Part shown: piece after piece, positions 12,001-24,201 of the stretch | Numbering within the stretch: the first letter of the stretch is position 1 | Layout: each line of letters begins with the position of its first letter | From: Ectocarpus siliculosus | Lineage: Eukaryota; Sar; Phaeophyceae; Ectocarpales; Ectocarpaceae | Direction of reading: 5' to 3' | DNA: 43,765 nucleotides | Assembly: GCA_000310025.1 (NCBI GenBank) | Contig: FN649735.1 | Location: forward strand, 811,338-855,102 | Notes under the pieces: generated by a model | Databases searched by the model: none | What the model was told of the DNA's origin: nothing | Seen by the model: only the letters and a program-made list of their open reading frames with translations | Made by a program: the position numbers and the translations under genes

Positions 12001-12602
12001 GAATTGCTACGATCCCCCCCGCGCCTCCTCTCCCCTCGGTGTGCACCTGTCCTACTCCCATCGCCGCTTGAAGGTGCGGAACCGAGCTTCGCTATTAATT
12101 GTACAACGATAGTCATCGAATGCAACCGTACGTTCAAGCGGAATACATGGTCGCAACAACCGTCAGAACTGTTACACCGCCACCGCAAGTATACCGCGAA
12201 CACCCCCGCCTTGCCCCCTCCCCCTCTTCTCCTCTTCCCTGTTCCCCTCTCCCTACTACTCCCCAGTCGAGCACTTTCTTCGTTGTGGCATCGTTAGAAT
12301 TGCGAGGAGAAAATACTCCACTCGAAGAAGCCTTATCCGAAGTAGCGTGGGTCGCAGGGAGCGTCTACGCCCTACGGTTCGTGCTCGACCTCTGGTTAAG
12401 GGCGCCGCTGCACTGGGGGACGTTGATCGATGTTGAGGACTTGCCGTCTTGCTGGAGGGAAGGAGTTTCCAGGCTGAGAGGGGCGCTATTCGAAAGGCGT
12501 TCGCCATCAGCGACAACGATGCCAGCAGAGCCATCGCCACTTGCGACCACGCCACAGGCGACGCCACTGTCACCACGGCGTGCTGGCTTTCTGCCTCGGT
12601 AG
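9087..12602 (+). CDS. XK-related (XKR/CED-8-type) membrane protein, about eight exons
   Basis: Exons 9087-9207, 9619-9749, 10284-10388, 10709-10842, 11225-~11390, 11551-11688, 11872-11964 and 12267-12602 have matching phases except at the fifth exon's end, where a C/G run obscures the donor. The order fits XK-related proteins. The first helix contains DLGTDVGAAVTFYLG. The second runs DVLSFVLAVIFIVVP. After a basic loop comes the hallmark FVEACFEAAPQ, followed directly across an intron by MLLQTVAVVSLW. Next is a helix with SVFSVSWETMSALDR and further hydrophobic segments (HRWLVLLSLWVFHVCEA; LSLSMLALTLRGW). Animal family members include phospholipid scramblases of the plasma membrane; whether an algal member scrambles lipid is inference. 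The start ATG at 9087 lies just after a possible acceptor, so an upstream exon is possible. The C-terminal exon is less certain. Confidence 0.7.
9225..9296. repeat. CTG/CCG trinucleotide-rich stretch in XK-related intron 1
   Basis: Interrupted CTG and CCG triplets lie inside the first intron of the XK-related gene. They create a fake Gln/Ser-rich frame on the minus strand. Confidence 0.5.
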
Positions 12603-13486
12603 ACCTACAGCAGATAGATTGTGTCGTTATTGTTCCTTGGATACAAATTTAGTCTAGTGCGCTGCCTGATAGATGTGACTTCCCCTTATTCATGTCCCAA
12701 ACATCCAACAAGGTAGGTGCGTGTATTTTAGTGAGCGATGGTTCTGTTTTCGGGAGAAAATGTAATGCTAAGATAGCAGTATGTAGGATCTTTTCCTTCT
12801 TGAGAAGAAGAGGCTGGCTGTAGCTTTAGCTAGCTGTAGTTGGGATTCGATGCGCCCTCGTTTGTTGGCGCCGAGCCAACGTAGAAGGAATGTGTTGTGG
12901 TGTAAAGGTATTGCCTGCAACTTCCTACATAGCTCAAGCACGTACTACATGGGCCTGGTGTGGGTAACCACTGACTTGAGACGCTGTTTGGAGTGTTGCG
13001 AAGGTTCACCAATTACATCGCGACGTAAGTCCTTGTAGCAAGAATTGTTGAAAGGGGTGGGGGTGTACCACTGTTCACGGCCGGTAACCGGCGTAAGCGC
13101 GGAGGCATTGGCTGTTTACTACAGTAGTGGGTGTGCTCTGAGAACGTAAGGTCGAAATGTTGTGGGTCTCATTGTTTTGAGTTGTCACCAATTTACAGAG
13201 GATAGGGGTAACACGCTCACGGAAAATGAACAACCAGGGTTCACTGCAACGTACTGCCTGAGCAAGATCCAGCGGATACTAAACATTTCAACTCTTCGGT
13301 GTCAATCATGGCACGTCTGCCATGACGCTTCCGATCTCATCAGAACTATCGTACATTTTCAGTTCTGACCGATACACGACTACATATAATTAAACATCAC
13401 CTCATTCCGTGCAAGACAACACAATTTATTTTCTTTTTCATTGGTCGTCTCTCCTGTCGAGTACTGAGTCTACCGGCTACCTTCTA
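12603..13486. other. Intergenic spacer, convergent gene ends
   Basis: This lies between the stop of the plus-strand XK-related gene and the stop of the minus-strand four-exon gene. It is AT-richer than the flanking exons. I see no coding or RNA feature. Confidence 0.5.
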
Positions 13487-15556
13487 TTAGCCTGCCGTCA
13501 ACACGCGCCTCGAAAACCACGGGGGCTCCGTGTCTTTCACGACACACCCATCATCGCCACCACCGCCAGCCCCTCTCCGCTCTGCAGGGCCCGAGCTCAT
13601 GGCGGTGCTCACGGTGGCATCACAGCAGACGCTCTGACTGGCGGAAGCGGCGGTGGGATATAATCCACCGTTGCCACCACGTGCGAAATCATGTGTGTCT
13701 TGGTTGCGGTTGTTGATGTCGCCGTCATTGCCTCCCTCTTGCTCCTGGAAAGGTCCCCCATGAAATTCGGTGGCGAAGAAAACATCGACCCTTCCGAGTC
13801 GCAGCGAAGAAGAAGAAGTGGCCTCGCCGCCACGCGTTCGTTCTGTTTCTCGTGCGAGACGGTGGTGGATGGAGTCGTGTGGAGCAGCGCCACGGCAGTG
13901 ACGCGTCAATCGGCGTGTTGGCATTCATGCATTCGACGCCATCACTGTTGTCTTGAGCCGTTTCGACACGGTGCAAACCTTATACATGCATGGCCCAATA
14001 ATCTACGTGTAGCATAGGCCACGCTCTAATACGGTAGCGTTGAGTGACCCTGGGTCGGGGTCGAGTGCATGAAGAGCATAGGTGTTGGGGCTGTACAGTT
14101 TAGAGCGGTATCAGTAAGAGGAATGGTTGGGAATATCTTGGGGGACATGTACATGTAGACCGCGTAGTGAAATATCGAACTCTTACCACCGGTGGTGTCG
14201 GAGGAAGGAGAAGCAGACGCCAGAGCTTCGAGGCGAGCAGCGTTCCGCGTCAGCACGGCGATTTTCGAGCGGATCTGGTCGGCCTCCTGTCGGACGGCCT
14301 CATCCTCCTCGTCCGCCATCAGCTGCATGCGCCGCTTCGAATGAAACGGAAATAATGGGAGGGTGCACGGGCAAGGGAGAAGGGCTTGTTTCTTGGAACC
14401 GGGTGGTGGTACAGAAACGCTGATAGTGAGAGCAATGACGGGCGCCGTGGGTGGAACGGTGGCAGAGTCGCACGGGTACGGCGATGCCAGCATCTAACAA
14501 TAGGGTCCATGATATCTCGGGACGTAGTGTTGACACATCGAACAACGTGCAACACTCGATCGCATCTCGCCCGGGTTGGTGTTGATTGCTTGGTGACTTC
14601 GGCGAAATAGAGAGTGCTGGTGTTTGCCTATACGGAGCGAAAATGGGGCGGGACAGGCTCATGAGTGTCACCTCCCGGCGAATGACCAAAATCCTTGTGT
14701 CTAGGATTGATGGGGTGTTACCTGGGCATGCGATGCCTCGCGGTACATCTTTCTCGCCCGATCCCTGGCTTCCTCGCCAGACAACCAGTCCCACTCCAGC
14801 GGCCCCACCCCTCCCGGAGCAGACACGCCCTCCTCCAGCGTTCGGAGGAGCACCCTGACATCGGCCTGCGGGTCTCCTCCTTCCTCTTGACCCCCTCCGC
14901 CACCGAAGCCTCCTTTGTTTGTGACCCCGTTCCGACCGGCGGCGGCGGCGGCACCGCCGCCGGAGGAGGACGCAGAGGAGGACAGAGCGGCGGCCGCGTC
15001 GAAAAGAACGTCGAGGTTTGTTCGGCTGCTGCCGTCTGGTATCGCTGCAACAACCTTGCCGCTGCCACCTTCGCCGATTCCGCTGAGGCTGTTTAGGCTG
15101 TCATCGTCAGAGGACAACTGCGGTTCGATTCCGTAGATGCGGGGGCGCCGTCCCTGGATGACCATCTTCTTTATCCCCGAGAAGGCTTGCTTACGAGTTA
15201 GGAAGAGCTTGGCGGGAGGAGTACTACCTGCCACACATACAGGAGGAGAGGGGATTGGGGGTGGGGGTGTTTATTCGACATTTGGATCGGCTGTCGCGGT
15301 ATCTCTCGCTGACCCCCCCATGACCCTACGCCTCCCATTCCCGTTCTCCAGAACAACGGTTTTCAGGTGCCCGCTATGTCAAGCCACGACGCTGACATCT
15401 CTATTCCCACACTAGTGTCACCCGTAGCAAAAGGGTACCCATCGGGTATAACCTACCTCCCTGACCGTCCAAGATTCGCTTGAGCTCGATCCTCTCCCAG
15501 TGGTCTAGTTGCCCGGGCCCGCCGGAGTTGCGGGATTTATTGAACTCGCATGCCAT
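13487..15556 (-). CDS. Complete four-exon gene for a 365-residue protein of unknown function
   Basis: Minus-strand exons 15556-15457, 15227-14722, 14322-14187 and 13842-13487 join in phase 1, 0, 1 and give exactly 366 codons including a TAA stop. All donors are good (GTAGGT, GTAACA, GTAAGA). The N-terminus has a charged helix (LDHWERIELKRIL), followed by a basic segment (LFLTRKQAFSGIKKM). A Ser-Asp stretch (LSSDDDSLNSLSG), Ala/Ser/Gly-rich low complexity and a second conserved-looking patch (PLEWDWLSGEEARDRARKMY) follow. Exon 3 is an acidic then basic coiled-coil-like helix (about 30 residues from MADEEDEAVRQ). The last exon is Gly/Asn-rich and probably disordered. I do not recognise the family. 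There is no signal peptide or membrane segment, so a soluble cytosolic or nuclear protein is likely. An alternative start would use an upstream exon spliced in at 15550. Confidence 0.6.
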
Positions 15557-16229
15557 GGGGGCTCTGGCGGGAAGCACCTCCGTGTCGGGACATTCCTGGG
15601 CGTGGCGGAGACAACGGTGGTTGGGCCCACGCTTTGAGGCATTGGGAGATCGCGTGGCACGTTGCTGTACACTGTTCTAGGCTAGGGCCTTTGAGGCAAA
15701 GGCCACGGTGTTGCGTTGGGAGGTACTGTGTGGGTGGTGTTTTGAGAGGAGAATTTTTGCGGGGAATGGGGCGTTTCATTTCGCGTGGCACGGGGATGGG
15801 GTAGCGTTTCTTTCGTATTTGAGTTTCACTTCATTATTTTCCCGTGTGCACCCCGTATGCATAGCCCAATAGCACAACTCGGCGTAGCAACAAGGGCAAA
15901 CACGAGTAGAACTTGCAGGTGGAAACAAACCTGTTTCGTGTCCATGTTATCAACAGGCTGTGCGTTGTGAGTGGCACCTGAACGCCGTCGATAACACACT
16001 ACTTTCTCTCTTTTTCGAAGCGATATCTGCCGCTGGCGTGTGCAATTTTCGCGGTATAAAACTGTGGGACACTCTATGTCCGTGAGCGTGAGCTAAGATA
16101 CGGCAAACGACGGGTCTAAACTAAGGGTGGGGGGTGGAGGCCCGATGTGCACACAGAACGCGAAGCCCACACACACAGTTGTTATTATAGTCACGGCCAA
16201 AAGAGGCAAACGCCGGAGAAAACTCTCAC
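15557..16229. other. Spacer between two minus-strand gene models
   Basis: This holds possible promoter sequence for the 15556-13487 gene, or an intron if that gene extends upstream. No feature stands out. Confidence 0.35.
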
Positions 16230-16450
16230 CGAAATCGGGCCTTTTCCGCCTTTTCCACCACCGCCGGCACCACTGTCCCAACTCCTCCCAGACGCGGGAT
16301 GCTTCGGAAGAACCTGCGTCGGCGATGGTTGACTACTCCGCGGGCTTTTCGGCTTCGCCTTCCAAGCCTTGTCAAGCACCCTGCGCTGGTCGTCGAGATC
16401 TCTGCCTCCATGCTTAGGCTCGACCGCCCCGCAGAATGAAACGTAGTTCA
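16230..16450 (-). CDS. Candidate exon, Lys/Gly/Pro-rich, unassigned
   Basis: A minus-strand open stretch with G/C-ending codons encodes a charged segment (RDLDDQRRVLDKAWKAKPK) and a Gly/Lys-rich end, finishing at a good donor (GTGAGA, exon end 16230, phase 0). It lies between the stop of the gene upstream (16687) and the ATG at 15556. It could be an upstream exon of the 365-residue gene: a phase-0 acceptor at 15548-15549 would fit. The exon start is not resolved. Confidence 0.35.
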
Positions 16451-16686
16451 CGAAGCTGTTCCCGTGTTGGTGGGGACCAAAGGGGGTCCGGGAACGAGAG
16501 GATAGGGGAGGGAAGAGGACGAGAGTGGATCTTGGAGCTCGGCGGGTTTGACGCGCTCGAATACGGTACATCACCAAAAGCGACGCAAACTTGACGATTC
16601 GACGGCGCCAAGAAGGCGTTCCCGCTACACCTCGAACAAGAATCCTCCCCGATGGATCTGCTGAAGACGACTTTGGCGTCGCTGAT

Positions 16687-17801
16687 CTAGTCTTCCATTT
16701 TCTCTCCTCGCTCCCGCTCCGGAGCAAACGGTAATAGTTCCAACGCAAACACTTCCCACCTCTGCCCCAGGAACACCGGGTCCCTTCCTAAGGACACGGC
16801 CCTTCGCGGGGGCGATGCTCGGAACGCCTCCAACAGTAGCCCTCCCACCAAGCCTTTTTTCCCGGCGAGGAAGCCGGTATTGTCGGCCTCGTCGGCGGCG
16901 TCGGGACCCACGTCTGGCCACAGCCCGTGCGACCTGAGGCATCTCGTGAACAGGTGCTGTTCGTTTTTTGCAAGGTCGGGGACAAAGCGGGTTGACTTAA
17001 ACTTCGCGGGCGGAACACAGGAGGACTTCAGCACTTGTCCGCATCAGAATATACAGGAAAGGGAGCTATTTATCTACATTGCAATACTGTCATGTACCAT
17101 AGGAGTGGAGGGACGGAAGCTCGTACTACCATCGTTGGCGATGGGGGAGGTTTTCTTGTAGCGGATGACCCCACCCTTCCCTCCGCTAAACGGGATACGC
17201 AAGTGTTTCTAAACATCTTCCTGAAGTCATCGAGCACGGATGGTCACATCTCTAGAAAGCGTTTGTTCCGTTCTTCCCCGTCACCGCTGATAAAGCGTGC
17301 ACTAACACTAAGCAAGCTGAATTTCCAACTTTTTCCAGCTAATTCTCGTTGCTACCTTCCCCCACCCTCCACCAACCTGAGTCACCACTTCCTCTCGCCG
17401 GGCATCCTCCGCCATGAACCACTCCTTCAGCAGAATCCGGCGCTGCTTGACGATGGCTGTCATACGACTCAGCTCCTTCGAAGGGGAACATCATAACACA
17501 GACAGGTGGGGTGTATACCTAGGTTTCGGTCATCAATGGAGCTTTTCCCCGCCGTCGCCGGTGTGCACCCGCGCCCTTAAGCGCGATGAACAAAAAAGGG
17601 GGCTGCTTGCACCAAGAACGGGTAAAAGAGCTCAACAGATATATCAACAAGGTGCAAGTGTAGTATAGGGTTGTTATGAGGGGTTGAACCCACCTTTCGA
17701 AGCAGACCTTGCATCCGCTTGGTGTCCAGAGGACGCGCCGCCGCTGGGGAGGGGTCAGCGGTGTTGGCACCCCCGCCTCGATCGCCCTGCCAGTTCTTTG
17801 T
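16687..17801 (-). CDS. Three C-terminal exons of an unrecognised gene, possibly the 3' part of the LRR gene upstream
   Basis: Exons 17801-17694, 17475-17377 and 17001-16687 (all phase 0) encode 36, 33 and 104 residues and end in TAG. The first two form a basic, helix-rich segment (KRMQGLLRK, then ELSRMTAIVKQRRILLKEWFM and AEDARREEVVTQ). The third contains FVPDLAKNEQHLFTRC and ends with WEVFALELLPF and a charged tail. No domain is certain; the helix-acidic loop-helix pattern is faintly like a degenerate EF-hand, which I do not claim. No start codon was found. Its position directly downstream of the SDS22-type LRR exons on the same strand makes one transcript possible, but I could not find a donor in the right phase. 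Confidence 0.5.
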
Positions 17802-17977
17802 CTGCAGTTTGTTGTTGGTGACGTGGGAGAAAAGATAAGGGCACAAGAGGAGGGTGAAACCAGGTATGGCCTGCCGCCTGCCAGTACAACTCCGGCAAGA
17901 TTCGCGCTGAAAGTACAGGTGACTCAACTGCGCACGTGTAGCGTTTGTTGGTGTCAAGTACGCCGGGTAGCAAGGGA

Positions 17978-20148
17978 TCAAGTCAGCGACGCACGAAGGA
18001 GGGCAACATGAGTATGGAGAAGAAACGGTTGGTAGACGCGTGTGCATGCCGATGTCGGGGAGTGGCGTCTTCCTGCTTGGAACGCTGATGCATCGAAATT
18101 TCTGTACGGACTATGTGGAGGGTTCCAACGTTGAATGGTGTGCTGTCTCTTGCGAGTCACAGCGACAGTAATGAACATGGGAGGGCTATGCAGCGATGAG
18201 CGCAAGTTAGAGAGGCCGAGCAAGCCAATTGCCGTGCCATGAAGAATGGCGATACAGCGCAAGTCCTCTTGCGTACTCGGAGTACCTACTAAGATGTGCT
18301 CTGGCGAGGCCAAATCGATCTGACCCGGTGCCAGAGCGTCGAGGAATGTACAGGGGGGGGATGGACGCAACAAGGATATGGTACGCGTGCTTGCTGAGAT
18401 AGCAGTTGATTCATGGAGTAGTTCGTAGATGTACCCCATGTCACTCGCCTCCTCTGCCGCTAGATCCTGGGTAAGCCGCACGCTGTCGCTGTGAGCACCT
18501 CGCGCGGACGCTTCCCAGCTTTTGGGAACCCGCGCTCGGCGAGCGCTGCTTCTCTCCTCTTCGGTTATCTGCCAGTTCCGATGCAGCATGACCATAGTAA
18601 ACGGTCGGCAAACTAACATCGTCGGAAAGACGACCAAAGACAGGGGTTGCGGGCAGCAGTATCACCGACACCCCGCTAATGCCTATCACGTAGCTATGTC
18701 ATTCTTCATGCCACGACAACGTTCAAAGCTCACGTCATGCTTCAATATCAATTGCACCGATCTCCCGAAATATACATACGCAAGACTCCCACCTAGGGAA
18801 TGAACACCGGTTCGAAGACATGAAGATGGCCATGAGTTGTGCACCTGTTCCATACCTTGTGCATATCCAGCGTTTCCAACCAGGGAAGATTTTTTATGAC
18901 AAGCAGGCGGTACCCGGTTTCTTCCGCGAGGGGGTTGCCGGAAAGTTCTAGATAGCGCAGATGTCGCATGAGCCGCAAGATTCCCAGGCTTGCCTGGTGG
19001 TTGAAATAGACGGATGTTCGATTGATGGGAACGGCAAAAACGCCGGAAGATTTCACAGTCGACGTGCGTACAGGATATACCCGTGCTAAAACAATCGCCA
19101 CCCATGCATTGTCGTTCGTGAAGGAATGGGTGAAACGGTTAAGAGAGGTGTGGAGAGACATGTACCGCGGTGCGCTAGTGTTTACTCGTTGCACGACGGG
19201 ACGCAAACGCACCGAGAGCCCCACCTGTAGCAGTGGACAAACGCTCTATATTTCTCGCGCAGAAAAACAGAAGTCAGCATTGCACTGGCACGAAGTATCA
19301 TGTGCGTTTACCTGGAGATTGCCGATGCGGTTGTTCCCCAGCGTTAGCGTATGCAAGAAGGTGAACGCTAGCAGGGATCCCTTTTCGAACCGCACCATGA
19401 CGTTCAATATGGGGCCGATGAGGGAGAGACATCAGAATCGTGTTGGCAGTACAAGTTGGACCAACCGCATAAACACAACTGGTCAGTGGAAACTCCGTGA
19501 GGTAAGTCCACCTGCTCTTCTGGTGTTGTATATTTTGGGCGATAAGGGTATCTCACGGGGGATTCTCTACGAGGATTGAAACCAACAGCTTTAGGCAAGA
19601 CCCCCCCGCATTATGTCCGACAGCCGTCTAGCGTCAGAATAAAGGGAAGCAAAAGATAGAGAACCTGTGTTGTGCAACCTCCCCCGAATTTTTAATACCT
19701 TCAGTGTTCCAATGCGGTTGTTGTGAGCATACAGGCTCTTGATGGTCGGGTTGTAGTCAAGGTTCGTGATGCGCGAGAGAGAATTGTCGTTGACCCAGAG
19801 TACCTGCATCACCGCGTCACACGAAATATGGTTTGTTCGAGGCATCTGCTACAACAACGGTACAGGCCCTATCACATCCTGAGTATCGCTAGAGGGGGAC
19901 ACATGTATGGGTTGTCGGTCACCCTTCCTGGTAGAAGCTTCGCCGTTGTCTTGCACACAAATGGAGCCTTGCAGGCAAACAGCAAGCAACATATTATCCC
20001 CTCCTACATACCCTAGCCCTGCCAATAACTCAGGCGGATAGACGCGTCTCGTGGTTGGTTTTGGTAACGCCGACGCGCACCTCTAGACTCTCGAACGCCT
20101 CCATATCGTCGGTGAGGTGAGTGATGCCCCGCTTCGCCAGGTGCAGCT
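17978..20148 (-). CDS. SDS22-type leucine-rich repeat protein, LRRC72-like
   Basis: Five minus-strand exons join in phase: 20148-20081, 19803-19699, 19380-19312, 18993-18856 and 18568 onward (open to a TAA at 17978). Each short exon encodes about one LRR: ELHLAKRGITHLTDDM; VLWVNDNSLSRITNLDYNP; IKSLYAHNNRIGTLK; LHTLTLGNNRIGNLQ; LRYLELSGNPLAEETGYR. The cap LLVIKNLPWLETLDMHK follows, and the next exon starts ITEEER. This order, including the loop-strand-loop cap leading into a TEEER motif, matches LRRC72 and its relatives, a family of cytoplasmic/ciliary-type LRR proteins. A possible first exon carries an ATG at 20692, but its donor is weak. The last exon may be spliced further; the 197-residue open tail is not all convincing. 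Function is inferred from fold only: protein-protein binding. Confidence 0.7.
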
Positions 20149-20692
20149 CTTCACCACGTATGACCACACAAGCGTGGGACAGAGATCAGGGGTTAAAATG
20201 CCAAAACAACACAGTTGTCCTATGCAGAGCGCGGACCCACTCTGGGAACCGCTGGAGTATGCATACATACATGTACATAGGACGACGAACCTCCTACGTG
20301 GATTTGTTTGATTGAGTGTTGTTTTCTACTCAGTACCCGCTTCCACCCGTATGTGCCTAACTGACCGGACAACACTCGTGTTCACAGGCTAGCTACCCAC
20401 CTGGGTGCGCATTACAGATATCAAAGAATATGAAGAGATCCGGAAAAATCAATATATACATGCGCTATTAATGAGAGATTACATGTCCTGCACGACAGTC
20501 AGACTCCGCAGGTGACAGGTTGCTGCTTCTAGATCGTCGCACACTTTCGTACGACGTATTGCGTGTTTCATTAACTAGCGTCGGCCGTACTAACCGGCGG
20601 ACCAAGGCGTCAGTGTTACAGCGGAGGTAACAAACGCGACCAGGACTCTTGTCATCGGGCTTCTCCGGTAGGGGGACTGCGGAGGAGGACAA

Positions 20693-23600
20693 CAGGGTCC
20701 ATTGTCCGTGTATTTTGAAGGGGGGAGACTATACAGTATCACCCGTAGAATACCTGTTGCGGTATGTGCTTCCTCGCAAGCACCATTTCCTTGAAATTGG
20801 CTACTTTGCAATGTCTATCTGCCTTTCATCTAGTCGTGCCGTGGAGCTCGTCATTAGCTGCAGCATCGACGCTGCAATTCATTTTGCTGGACACCTCCCC
20901 AAGAAATAGTCTAATCTGGGAAATCAGGACACGCACACCATCGTTCTTTCTTTTCATCGTTCTTTCTTTTCATCGGGCTCCTGGGGCAGGGGAGCCGTGG
21001 AGGTGGCTGCACGATGGGATCCACTCCGTGTTCAATTTTGTAGAAAAGGTCGCTTGTGCGACCAATACAACAGGATGCTGCAAATTCTCGAGGACTTGAC
21101 ATTGCGTGCTTGGCGGTCAACAAAAAATAATATTGGCGGTCATGAGTCATGACTCACACCTGTGCAGTCGGCGATATTTTTTGCGAGGTTATTCAGCTCT
21201 TGTCGAGGTCTGGCAGGCACACCCTCACTATGGCCGCCCTCATATCTCATCGGTCCTCCTGAAGGTTGGCTAGTTAGCAGTAGGAGTTCAACGTGCGCGT
21301 GCCGGGTCGGGACTCTGTCTCTATCTATACGCAGTACGCCGTACGCCGTGGGCTAAGAGGCGGCGCAATTAAAAGGCGGTGCAACACGAAACGGAACCTA
21401 ACCAATCATCATTACATCATTACGTCATTCGACTGTGGGTATATCTCGAATGGGTACAAGTAGTCTTTCTGTGTGTGTTTTTTTATTCCTTAAGTCATTA
21501 CGTCATTACGCTCGACGTCACCGTGTGTCAGCGAGGGCAGTACTGTTGTGTTCTACAACAAATCAGAAGGGGGCGATACACGGGCCAACACGCCAGCTAG
21601 TGATGATTGTACAACAACAACATGCAATGCGTACAGCAGGCGTCATTTATTTGTCGTCGATTGTCGATGTACACGCAGCAGGAGCTGTTGTTGTTGATAG
21701 AGAGTACAGCAGGAGGAATGGGTCCCTAGTCTTTCTGTGTTTGTATTTATACATATATTTCCTAAGAGGTGGACTAGAAAACGCCCACTCCATCTGTCTG
21801 CCTGCCTACTACCTACTGTCTATTTTTTAATTATTTATGAGCAAAATACACGCTATCCCCGGCAACATAAAAGTTTGCGGGAGCTTTTCAACTCGCTCGG
21901 TGGTTCTCCATTATTAGTAGTAGTCAGTACGGTCGGTTTCAACATTTCAATGTAAGACAACAACAACAACAGCAGTACCACATACAGCAGAAGAACAATT
22001 GAATAAAAAAGTACAGCATTTACTGTCGTTTTCTTTCGAATTGCCCACCACACTGAAGAGGGCAGGGACTGAAGTATCCTCCCGGGGCCATAGACTAGTG
22101 GATGAACGTGCAAAAGTTGAAACTTCTGCGACAAGGTTGATGTCGGTGCAGATTTATACGAAGTACGCAGTAGTCACCGAAGACGAAAATAAAAGGGTGC
22201 CGGAAGAGAGTAGTTGTGCATGTAGTGAAGAAGGGAGAAAACTGAGATTTCAGCGGAAGACTAAGAGCAAAAGAGGACGAAAGGTGAAAAAAAGTACACA
22301 TCAAAACTGTACGAGGAATAGCAACCGCAAGCGGGAGCTATACCACCAGCGTCTACTTGGGTCAATCGCTGGTGAGGAATTGTAATGGTATGTGACCCCT
22401 TCCTTCAGAATCAATCACCTTTGAGCTGTGTAGAACTCTGTTGTCCGACCACAGTAGCAGGTTGTTGTTGCTTTCCGTTGTTCTCTTTCTCTTGATTAAC
22501 GCTTTCCAAGCCAACGCACAATATTCCACGCACACACGATCAGGGATCGTCTGTACGCACACACTGAATAGATGGGCACATGTCTCGGCATAAAGCCCTG
22601 ATCTAGCATGACGTCACGTCTTAGCATCCGACGGCGCCAAATAACCATGATCAACCACGATCACATGTCTACCTCCACATACCATAACAATAGCCCACCC
22701 TGAGTGGACGTAGATGCAGATACAGAAGCAAACTTCGGAGGGACTCTAGCCAATCAACAACGATCTCGCACGAATGAACCGATCGAATACGCAATTAAGT
22801 AAGCCAGAACCTTACGGGAAGGGGGGCTACGATGCGATCGAGTGCTGAAATGTATACATAAAGAGTAAGAAACGAAAACCGAGCCTGCAAAGGGTCAAAC
22901 GACATAGAAAACCGTTAGGGGTCGACCAAAATCAAGACAAGCATGGCAAAAGGGGGTTTCCGGGGAACGTAAACAACGGCCAAAGAAAAGGACGGGAACC
23001 AACGCCAAAAACATCGTTCGCATGTCACGATGCAACGTGGTTGCGATCGGGGTGGGGCGAGGAAAACAATCTTTCTTGTGCGTCAAGGCCAATTGGATGA
23101 AGAAAAATGCTAAAGAAAATAGCAAGATGGAACACGTTGGCCGTGGCATGCAATAGGAGCACTGGCGGAACGTTGGACCATATAATATGCAAAGCAAACC
23201 ATAGGGGGGGGGAGTTCAACGATGCACCAAATTTGGGTGTCACCGCAACTAATGACGAACCTAGGTCGCATTGAAAACTAGGGAAAGGGGAGCGAAAACG
23301 AATGCCAAGTCGCTCGATTTTCTAGATACCGTTGGGAGTCACGAACCAATTGGTATTGACTATGAATCGTGGGAACATTTGATTGACTATTTAAACACTG
23401 CATCCACTCGTCGACGCCAATGAGAATACCTATAGAGTCAGAGTCACTGCGGCGGTGTTGTCTCTCCTTGGTATATATTATATGTGGCGAGGAAGTGCCA
23501 AGCGTAGCTGAGTCTCGGCTTAGCTAGCTTAAGAAAGGTGGAAGTGAGAGGGGGGGCGCCTTCGTTAGCATTTCCCCATCTCCGAGATTCACATGATGAA

Positions 23601-24078
23601 CGGTCACGGTATTCTGTGAATCTTTCCTGGCAAATGTCATCGGACGGTAGAACATTGTTCATTGTAGTCTGACGATCTTTGCTGGTCGGTTGTGCATGAT
23701 ACCTCTAGGAAGCTAGCTAGATGCTTGTATCCTGGTTTCCACATCGAAATCGGTATGTCCAAATCTATCTCAACGTACGCGAACAAGAAGTACAAAATTT
23801 ATTGGATTGTGTTGGAGCCAGAAACTCTTTGGTTTATTTTTCTGCGTTAATCACTTTTCATCACCTGACAGCGTCCTGCCGGGTACAGCAGTGCTGTAGT
23901 ACTGAAATAGAACCGGCTCGGAGATAACAAATGTCAATCGGGTCGAGCCTGAATTCCTTATTGTCGGTTGAAGTGTCAGCCGAAGTATTCAATTTTCTAG
24001 CAACTGGTTTCTTTTTTGGCTGTCGCATCCTGCTAATTTTCGTCTTGTATTACTTGAAGAAAGCAACAACACAGACAG
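20693..24078. other. Gene-poor AT-richer region
   Basis: No gene is recognised over 3.4 kb. It contains a short perfect tandem duplication of a 16-base pyrimidine-rich unit near 20937-20972 and several CATTACGT-like repeats between 21410 and 21510. The plus-strand frame at 21999-22385 is Lys/Arg-rich but has no splice context or family likeness. Confidence 0.4.
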
Positions 24079-24201
24079 CTCATTTTGATATTCGAGGACA
24101 AACAACTGTTTCAAGCCCTCAAGAGAAGCAGCGGAGTGCTATCAGTCCCGTTCAGCATGCAGCATGTAGTGATTCGCGATGCCGCAGTACTCCAGCTAGC
24201 T
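24079..24201 (+). CDS. Isolated exon-like stretch with good splice sites
   Basis: A 41-codon open stretch is bounded by an acceptor (ACAGACAG ending at 24078) and a strong donor (GTGAGT at 24202), both phase 0. It reads like protein (IFEDKQLFQALKRSSG, then VPFSMQHVVIRDAAVLQL). No neighbouring exon was found and the family is not recognised. It could be a relic exon. Confidence 0.3.

Noticed and set aside
20937-20972. Short tandem 16-base unit as a CRISPR-like or satellite array
   Set aside because: Only two adjacent copies, no spacers; a simple duplication.
21999-22385. Lys/Arg-rich open frame of 128 codons
   Set aside because: AT-rich region, no splice sites, homology or conserved motif; likely chance.
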